Virus record (IMG/VR): IMGVR_UViG_3300005613_000001
Coordinates: 316,279 to 380,278 of that record
Source of the DNA: a virus
Reading direction: 5' to 3' (one strand)
DNA: 64,000 nucleotides
This document shows positions 58,963 to 64,000 of the stretch, in pieces (within the stretch, counting starts at the first letter, position 1; every line of letters starts with the position of its first letter). The translations under genes were made by a program, and so were the position numbers. A model generated the notes under the pieces. That model saw nothing but the letters and a program-made list of their open reading frames with translations, did not search any database and had not been told where the DNA came from.

Positions 58963-59821
58963 GGCGAGCTTGTATAGACTTGTGAATTTTCTTTAATGCT
59001 TGAGTTTCTGTTTCTCTATATCTCTCAACCTCTAATACCAATTTCTTCTTTTCGGTAATATCAATTACTGCACCTTCTACGCATCTGAAGCCGGGACAAT
59101 TTGGAAGACATTTACCTTGGCGTTGACATAAGCCCTTACATATTTTCCCTGTAATTAAAACCCATTTTTCTTCTTTGGTTAAGGGCAGTTCAATATGAAC
59201 TTCAAAATCTGTAACTTCCCCATGTTTTTCTACAAGGTGGATGAACTGCCTTCTCTTCAAGGGGTCAAGATAAAGTTCAGTTGATTTAATGTTTTTTAGA
59301 TCGCTGAATTCTACCCCAAGCAACCTAACCATAGCAGGATTCGCTTTAATAAAAGTGCCATCTTCAAGTGTGGTGGTATAGAATCCAATAGGGGCGTTGT
59401 TATAGAAGTTCTGGTAATATTCTCGTTCATTCTCTGTGTTTTTAACTTTGATTGCATTCACAACAGAGTGGCATAACAAACCAGGCTCCGCCTCTATTTT
59501 ACCTTTGGGTATATAATCTTGAGCCCCGGCTTTGAGCATCTCAACAGTAAGGGTTTCATCTCCATAACCAGTTATGACTATAATGGGGGTAAGAATTTGT
59601 CTGGATCGAATATCTTTAATTAATTCTAATCCAGTGTAATCTGTCATCATATAGTCTATGATGATACAGTCGAAACTGCGTTTTCTTATCCAGTTTAGAG
59701 CTTCTTTGCCTGTTGAGGCTTTTTTCAATTCAGGACGCAGGCCCTTTAGCGCCTTTGAAAGCATCATTAGGTCAGCATCATCATCATCTGCCAAAAGCAG
59801 AACATATTTTTTCTTTGCCAT
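58940..59821 (-). CDS. Response regulator with PAS domain
   Basis: 293 residues. Receiver domain 1-125: acidic pocket ADDDDAD near 10, phospho-acceptor Asp in CIIIDYMMTDYTG near 54, IPKGK Lys near 105. PAS-like domain 140-255 with a Cys cluster (CKGLCQRQGKCLPNC), then a helical end. No output DNA-binding or kinase domain. Partner of the histidine kinase it follows by 23 bases. Confidence 0.85.
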   Translation of the reverse strand: MAKKKYVLLLADDDDADLMMLSKALKGLRPELKKASTGKEALNWIRKRSFDCIIIDYMMTDYTGLELIKDIRSRQILTPIIVITGYGDETLTVEMLKAGAQDYIPKGKIEAEPGLLCHSVVNAIKVKNTENEREYYQNFYNNAPIGFYTTTLEDGTFIKANPAMVRLLGVEFSDLKNIKSTELYLDPLKRRQFIHLVEKHGEVTDFEVHIELPLTKEEKWVLITGKICKGLCQRQGKCLPNCPGFRCVEGAVIDITEKKKLVLEVERYRETETQALKKIHKSIQARLKNYDVA

Positions 59822-59844
59822 TTTCCCTTACTTTCCTTGTATGT

Positions 59845-61374
59845 CTATTTATGAAGTGTGAAGTAAAATTTCGCACCTTCTCCCTCTTTTGAAATAACCC
59901 AAATTTTGCCTTTATATTCTTCTACTATCTTTTTTACTAATGATAAACCTATTCCCGTACTTTCTGTAGAATCTTTAGGTTCTAGAGTCTGGAATATCTG
60001 AAATATCTTATCATGATACTTAGATTCTATCCCAGGACCATTATCCGAAACACAAAATTCAACACAATCCCCGACATCTCTATTAGATATTTCAATTTTA
60101 ATATTATCGGGATCATTATGATGTTTTACAGCATTATTTATTAAATTAGAAAAAAGCTGTATCATCCTAGTGGGATTAGCCTCAATAAACTTCACTTCGA
60201 AACTTTTTTCTGTAACTGTTTCTAATGAGACTTCTACTTCCTTTATTACTCTCTGGATGTTTAATTTCTCTTTATTTACTTCCATACGGCCAATGCGAGA
60301 GAATTCAAGCAAGCCATTAATTAGAGATTCCATTCTTTTCACTCTTTGTTGTAAAAGCTCAACATGATCTGTAACATCTAGATTTTCTTTTAAGTCCTCC
60401 GCAATCCAAGATGATAAATTAAACACTGCCCTCAAAGGAGCTTTCAAATCGTGAGATGCCACATAAGCGAATTGACTAAGTTCGGCATTAGAAGCAAGCA
60501 ATTCATCTGTCCGCTGCGCAACGCGAATTTCTAGAGAATCATTTGCCTCTTTCAATTGTTCATTTTGAATATAAATTTGATCTTTATTCTCTTTCAGGGA
60601 ATGCATCATTTGCACCACGGAATGAAATATGCCGGTAGTTTCTTTTTCTACTGCAACATTCAAATCGCCTGTTGCAATTCTTTCTGTTAATGATGCAATT
60701 TCTGAAGGTTCGCCACCTACCTGTGTTAAAACATTGCGAGTAATAAAGATAGTCAAAACTATCCCTGCCAAACAAGCAATGACGGTACTCACAATTAAAA
60801 AAATAACAGCATGTCTTGCTGTTGTTGTCGCTTCTTGCTGACGGGTTTCCAACAACCCCTTTTCCACATTGATAAATTCTTGTATGTGAAGTCGTATGTT
60901 GCCCATCTTGCCTTTGCCAATAGGAAGCATTGCAATGATTTCAGGATGTATTGGGCCTTCAAGATCTGTTATGCGAAGTTTAATTTCTTCTTTAGCTACG
61001 GAGTCCAGCCAATCCTGAACTAATTTATCAATTTCTCTCACCTTTTCAATTTGAGATGGATTATCTGAAACGTGGTTATTCAAATGGGTTTGCATTTCCG
61101 CATATTCTTTTTGCCCACGCTCATAGGGCTCTAGAAATTCCCGTGTGCCCGTAATAATGAAACCCCGCAATCCTGTTTCCATGTCAATAATTGATCCTTC
61201 AATAGCATGTGCATCGCCTATCACTTCATTTGTGTGAATTACCCATTCTTCCGTTTCAATAATTGATGAAATGCTAAAGTGGCTCACAAGCGAAGTGGCA
61301 ACCATAATCGCTAAAATAACAGCATAACCAAAAATTAATTTGGTGCGTAATGGGGCATCATTTTTCCAGTTCAC
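59845..61374 (-). CDS. Sensor histidine kinase with CHASE3 and HAMP
   Basis: 509 residues. Membrane segments at about 12-34 and 188-211 flank a CHASE3-type sensor (ETGLRGFIITGTREFLEPYERG). HAMP follows, then a coiled segment, the phospho-His in FAYVASHDLKAPLRAV near 310, and an intact ATPase (N box LINNAVKHHND, G1 SDNGPGIES, G2 STGIGLSLVKK). All catalytic motifs are present, so it should be active in the host membrane. Confidence 0.9.
   Translation of the reverse strand: MNWKNDAPLRTKLIFGYAVILAIMVATSLVSHFSISSIIETEEWVIHTNEVIGDAHAIEGSIIDMETGLRGFIITGTREFLEPYERGQKEYAEMQTHLNNHVSDNPSQIEKVREIDKLVQDWLDSVAKEEIKLRITDLEGPIHPEIIAMLPIGKGKMGNIRLHIQEFINVEKGLLETRQQEATTTARHAVIFLIVSTVIACLAGIVLTIFITRNVLTQVGGEPSEIASLTERIATGDLNVAVEKETTGIFHSVVQMMHSLKENKDQIYIQNEQLKEANDSLEIRVAQRTDELLASNAELSQFAYVASHDLKAPLRAVFNLSSWIAEDLKENLDVTDHVELLQQRVKRMESLINGLLEFSRIGRMEVNKEKLNIQRVIKEVEVSLETVTEKSFEVKFIEANPTRMIQLFSNLINNAVKHHNDPDNIKIEISNRDVGDCVEFCVSDNGPGIESKYHDKIFQIFQTLEPKDSTESTGIGLSLVKKIVEEYKGKIWVISKEGEGAKFYFTLHK
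59846..59853 (-). promoter_or_regulatory. Late-promoter-like CATAAATA
   Basis: Minus-strand CATAAATA at the 3' end of the kinase gene, 25 bases ahead of the PAS-response regulator, with AAGGAAAG ribosome sites between. Confidence 0.5.
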
Positions 61375-61777
61375 AAAGGCTCCAATATTTTCCTAAAATA
61401 GCCATTTTTTCAACAAATTGTTCCATCCCTACCGGCTTTAACAAATAGCCAGCAACATTGTTCCCATATGCTTTAACAATATCTTCATCATTGGCAGAAG
61501 AAGTAAGTATAACTACAGGAAGTGATTTCAACTCATCGTCTTTCCTGATTTCTGTTAGGAATTCAAGACCATTCATTTTCGGCATATTTAAATCTAAAAG
61601 AACAATAAGAGGTTGTTTGAGCTTCTTTTGCCCATTCTCTCCTCTCAATAAATCTAATGCTTCCAATCCATTTCCTGCCACATGAAGACTGTTAATAATA
61701 TTGGCCTTTTTAAAGGCTCTTTTAATGGTTATAACATCTACTTCATCATCTTCTACCAAAAGAAAGCTGTACATCAT
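61358..61777 (-). CDS. Single-domain response regulator (CheY/Rcp1-like)
   Basis: 139 residues. VEDDEVD near 8, phospho-acceptor in LLDLNMPKMNG near 63, Thr/Ser in LTSSA near 92 and Lys in LLKPV near 112. The SLL-x-EDD start and long alpha4 loop are as in Rcp1-type regulators that partner soluble or membrane kinases. Overlaps the kinase gene by 17 bases. Confidence 0.9.
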   Translation of the reverse strand: MMYSFLLVEDDEVDVITIKRAFKKANIINSLHVAGNGLEALDLLRGENGQKKLKQPLIVLLDLNMPKMNGLEFLTEIRKDDELKSLPVVILTSSANDEDIVKAYGNNVAGYLLKPVGMEQFVEKMAILGKYWSLCELEK

Positions 61778-61795
61778 AATTAATTTCCTCCATAC

Positions 61796-61803
61796 TATTT
61801 ATG
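61796..61803 (-). promoter_or_regulatory. Late-promoter-like CATAAATA
   Basis: CATAAATA then GTATGGAGGAAATT and the ATG at 61777: well-formed late promoter plus ribosome site for the two-component operon. Confidence 0.65.
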
Positions 61804-61812
61804 CGCATAAAA

Positions 61813-61842
61813 AAAACCCTCGCCAAATGGCGAGGGTTTTTT
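61813..61842 (-). terminator. Terminator after Hsp20 gene
   Basis: AAAACCCTCGCC-ATTT-GGCGAGGGTTTT followed by more T on the minus strand; separates early Hsp20 operon from the late two-component operon. Confidence 0.9.
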
Positions 61843-61856
61843 AAATTAAAGGGATT

Positions 61857-62282
61857 TTAGCCCGTTTTAATTTCAATCTTGTGCGGCTTGTGGGCTTTAG
61901 ATTTCCCCAATTTAACGGTCAGCACACCATTTTCTAATTGTGCTTCAACAGATTCGGAATCAACGTCAGTGGGAAGGGCGATTGTGCGGGTGAGATCTTC
62001 GGCAGAAAACTCTCGCCTAATGACTTGAGTAGTTTCCGCTTCAAAAGGATCATCACGCTTCGCGGCAATTGTAAGGGAATCTCCGCAAACTGATACATCA
62101 ACGTCTTCTGCTTTGAATCCTGGCAACTCACACTGTACGGTGAAGCCATCTAGTGATTCCGACACATTTAATGGCAGAGCCCTTTCAAACAGCCGAACAT
62201 CACCTTGCATTCCTTTTTCAATAGCTTCCAAGAGTGCTGCGCCACCAATTCCTGCCGCAATAGGTCCAAAAACTCTAGTCAT
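61857..62282 (-). CDS. hsp20: Small heat shock protein Hsp20
   Basis: 141 residues from MTRVFGPIAAG with an AAGGAG site. Alpha-crystallin domain at about 40-135 (GFTVQCELPGFKAEDVDVSV, LTRTIALPTDVDSE, LENGVLTVKLGK) and the IEI motif at the C-terminus that links subunits. ATP-independent chaperone, known from T4-like cyanophages. Likely aids folding of phage proteins. Confidence 0.92.
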   Translation of the reverse strand: MTRVFGPIAAGIGGAALLEAIEKGMQGDVRLFERALPLNVSESLDGFTVQCELPGFKAEDVDVSVCGDSLTIAAKRDDPFEAETTQVIRREFSAEDLTRTIALPTDVDSESVEAQLENGVLTVKLGKSKAHKPHKIEIKTG

Positions 62283-62292
62283 GGTAATCTCC

Positions 62293-62475
62293 TTAAAAAT
62301 GAGCGAGTGCAGATAGATTGCTGGAAAAGTCACATCTAGCTACATCAAACACAAAATGTTTTTCATCAAGCGTTTGTTCAACTTGTTCTTGAGCTTCTCT
62401 TGAACTGGGAGAATCTACTAGAACTGATTTTTTTCTTCGATTTATTGAAGATGCAATAGTAACTTTGTACGTCAT
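62293..62475 (-). CDS. Hypothetical protein, 60 aa
   Basis: Begins MTYKVTIASSINRRKKSVLV; small beta-helix type protein ending SNLSALAHF. ATGA overlap with the upstream gene. Unknown. Confidence 0.55.
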   Translation of the reverse strand: MTYKVTIASSINRRKKSVLVDSPSSREAQEQVEQTLDEKHFVFDVARCDFSSNLSALAHF

Positions 62476-62984
62476 GCTATTTTCATTGATTGCACCGCAC
62501 GAACTTCTTGAAGACAGCGAGTTAGTTCGTGTGCGGCATTTAGTCCATCGGTGGCAGGTTTATATACTGCTGGGTCTTCTGCCTTGATTTCCTGCAAAAA
62601 ATCAATAACAGCACTAAGAGCGACTTCCAATTGTGACTTGTTGATTGCCCTATCACGAACAATTTTCAGTGCTTGTGAGGTATCATGTCGCAAGCGTTCC
62701 CGTAAATTTTCTGCAAATTCATCGTCTGTTAAAGTGCGAAGAATAACGGTTTCAACCTTAGCATTTTGGTTGAATATAACCGAACGACCGTCTGGGGAAG
62801 GTTTAGCACCCCATAAATCTAGCCCTCTTGGAACCCCCCCTGGGTAGATATCACGCATATCCACCAGGGCGGTAAAGCCATCACCAAACCCCAACCTAAC
62901 ACTTCCGTTTTCATTAACTGCGGAGGTTAGGTAAAGTGGGGAGGTAGAATCATTCTTCGGAAGGCTGTGAGATGGAATTTCCAT
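62472..62984 (-). CDS. Hypothetical protein, 170 aa (DUF2442-like N-terminus)
   Basis: RLGFGDGFTALVDMRDIYPGG followed by GLDLWGAKPSPDGRSVIF loosely resembles DUF2442, a small domain that reads sequence-position-like motifs in host regulators. The C-terminal half is helical (VALSAVIDFLQEIKAED). First gene of the Hsp20 operon. Confidence 0.55.
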   Translation of the reverse strand: MEIPSHSLPKNDSTSPLYLTSAVNENGSVRLGFGDGFTALVDMRDIYPGGVPRGLDLWGAKPSPDGRSVIFNQNAKVETVILRTLTDDEFAENLRERLRHDTSQALKIVRDRAINKSQLEVALSAVIDFLQEIKAEDPAVYKPATDGLNAAHELTRCLQEVRAVQSMKIA

Positions 62985-63001
62985 TTATGCTCCTTTTTCA
63001 C

Positions 63002-63029
63002 AATATACCATAAAAAAGGAGCATGTAAA
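63002..63029 (-). promoter_or_regulatory. Early-type promoter (TTTACA-N16-TATATT)
   Basis: -35 TTTACA at 63024-63029, spacer ending TATGG, -10 TATATT at 63002-63007; drives the Hsp20 operon, leader about 12 bases with an AAAGGAG ribosome site. Confidence 0.7.
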
Positions 63030-63033
63030 GGAG

Positions 63034-63465
63034 CTAGTCTATAACAACACCGTCCATTGGGTCTTCATTGATAAGCACTTCTGGATCAACTTGATCGTCC
63101 ACCGGAGCTTCATTTAGCTTTTTAATCGGTGGTTCTTCAACAATCTGCTCAACAGTGCCTTCTGTAGTAACTGTTTCAGGTTGATCTAGAATAAGTTTTT
63201 CCTCGGTCATTGTATTCTCCATTTGTTCTGGTGGAATGAGAGTGCGAACCAGTCTCGCCTCATTTGTTTTAACAAGGTCCATGAAGTAATCATCACCTTG
63301 AAACTCTTGCCCTGGTCCCACTACTCTGGAACCATTTGCATCTGGCTTGGGTAACATTAAATCAGAATCTTGTGCATTTCTGAACACATACAACCCCTTG
63401 CCTCTTAAATCATATTCCAGCTTTTTCTTGCGGAATGCTCTCGCCTCGTACTTAGAAATTTTCAT
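63034..63465 (-). CDS. Hypothetical acidic protein, 143 aa
   Basis: Residues 1-75 form a compact basic N-terminal domain (YDLRGKGLYVFRNAQ, GPGQEFQGDDYFM); the rest is acidic and low complexity with VEQIVEEPPIKKL. Lies 5 bases upstream of the Hsp20 operon promoter. Unknown. Confidence 0.55.
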   Translation of the reverse strand: MKISKYEARAFRKKKLEYDLRGKGLYVFRNAQDSDLMLPKPDANGSRVVGPGQEFQGDDYFMDLVKTNEARLVRTLIPPEQMENTMTEEKLILDQPETVTTEGTVEQIVEEPPIKKLNEAPVDDQVDPEVLINEDPMDGVVID

Positions 63466-63540
63466 AACCCGTTCTTTCCTTTCGCTGCCTTTTCTATTAT
63501 AATAGTAGCAATCAGATTATAACCTTGTGGAGATATATAT

Positions 63541-63933
63541 ATGAACTGGGACAAAGTTATTAAAAAAAGAATCAAAACAAGTGAAAAAAACAGAAAGGGT
63601 AATACGGTGAGCAAACCTCCTAAATGGACACAGGTATATCCTCAAGGAACACCCGCTGGGGATGAAGAACAGAGATTTTTCATTTCATTAGAACGACATA
63701 AAAAATTCATCTTCCGTAGTGTTGCCCAGTTAGCCAAGGAGACTCGCTTAACGAAAGAGCGAATAGAACAAATCATTCAAAAATATGCTCGCCGCAACAT
63801 GGTCTTTCAAAATCCCAAGAATGAAGACCAGTGGGGTTACTGGGAACGCTGCCCCAAATTACTCAAGTCAGATGAGATTAGTCTTTCTCGAAAAGATCAG
63901 AAAGATCGAATGGAGAAGTCTGAAGAAAAATAA
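63541..63933 (+). CDS. Winged-helix-type DNA-binding protein
   Basis: 130 residues; after a Lys-rich N-terminus, FIFRSVAQLAKETRLTKERIEQIIQKYARRNMVFQN (about 58-95) has the layout of a helix-turn-helix with wing, then a charged tail. Could regulate early genes. Divergent from the acidic protein gene, with a TATAATAG box at about 63498. Confidence 0.6.
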   Translation: MNWDKVIKKRIKTSEKNRKGNTVSKPPKWTQVYPQGTPAGDEEQRFFISLERHKKFIFRSVAQLAKETRLTKERIEQIIQKYARRNMVFQNPKNEDQWGYWERCPKLLKSDEISLSRKDQKDRMEKSEEK

Positions 63934-63940
63934 AAGCACA

Positions 63941-63964
63941 AAGCCCACACTAAAGGTGGGCCTT
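63941..63964 (+). terminator. Hairpin after winged-helix gene
   Basis: AAGCCCAC / GTGGGCCTT stem with a 7-base loop and no T tract; weak terminator or processing hairpin near the right edge. Confidence 0.45.
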
Positions 63965-64000
63965 GTACTTCCCTTATTTCTTAGACAACTAACAAGATAA

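Noticed and set aside
62551-62847. Plus-strand frame of 98 codons opposite the Hsp20 operon's first gene
   Set aside because: Antisense shadow of a gene with a good promoter and ribosome site.
1-64000. CRISPR array, insertion sequence, integrase or attachment site
   Set aside because: I saw no regularly spaced repeats, transposase motifs or integrase; the only short tandem repeat is the 15-bp pair at 14085-14114. Homing endonucleases are the only mobile elements found.

Overview
The window is part of a large, AT-rich, T4-superfamily tailed phage (contractile tail) genome. The evidence is a T4 gp55-type late sigma factor, TATAAATA-like late promoters, the gp46/gp47 recombination nuclease pair, gp18 tail sheath, two gp19-type tail tube proteins, a gp15-type tail completion protein and gp26/gp51-type baseplate hub assembly proteins. 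Genes are dense, often with ATGA overlaps, and change strand many times. The host is not identified. Heptosyltransferase-, LpxH- and LicD-like genes point to a host with a complex surface, probably Gram-negative. One small secreted protein with Tyr-Pro-Thr-Val repeats recalls planctomycete exported proteins, which is only a weak hint.

Layout. 1-5,300 (leftward): small, often Cys-rich early proteins, an RNA polymerase alpha-CTD-like protein, 12 tRNAs (Leu, Ser, Tyr and Phe only) and two structured RNA candidates. 5,393-8,695: glycosyltransferase, papain-like amidase and a glycosyltransferase-sulfotransferase fusion. 8,681-14,220 (leftward, early): Pth2-like gene with an in-frame amber, ParB-like protein, secreted repeat protein and a four-gene vWA cluster. 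14,259-24,292 (rightward): membrane protein, putative capsid-packaged proteins, gp47, gp46, class II ribonucleotide reductase, frameshifted GT-D glycosyltransferase and LpxH-like phosphoesterase. 24,289-30,822: nuclease, glutamine amidotransferase, PLD-family protein, cytidylyltransferase, LicD-like protein, SpoT-type HD hydrolase and macro domain. 30,973-42,083: virion genes around an internal early/late control island (gp55 and its neighbours). 42,130-46,326: surface-sugar enzymes (heptosyltransferase, sulfotransferase, double glycosyltransferase). 46,359-51,908: structural genes, including a 947-residue protein with a capsid-targeting-like N-terminus. 52,007-54,168: two tandem homing endonucleases. 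54,172-58,962: packaged-protein candidates, Nudix, uracil-DNA glycosylase, glycosyltransferase, methyltransferase and RmlA. 58,940-61,803: a complete histidine kinase plus two response regulators. 61,857-63,933: Hsp20 and small genes.

Control. Two promoter classes are visible. One is TTTACA-N16-TATAAT with TGTGG just before the -10; it is repeated eight times, always leftward, in front of small accessory genes, and is probably the early class. The other is (T/C/A)ATAAATA, T4-late-like, in front of structural genes, gp55 itself and the two-component genes. The phage also carries its own late sigma factor and an alpha-CTD-like protein, so it probably reshapes host RNA polymerase.

Most notable: recurrent MKTF-type leader peptides resembling T4 capsid-targeting sequences, the early promoter family, leucine tRNAs lacking the long variable arm, two uncharacterised structured RNAs, a full phosphorelay in a phage, a homing endonuclease whose Shine-Dalgarno lies in a hairpin, and enzymes acting on (p)ppGpp and ADP-ribose. 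All function calls are from reading sequence motifs; no database search was run.
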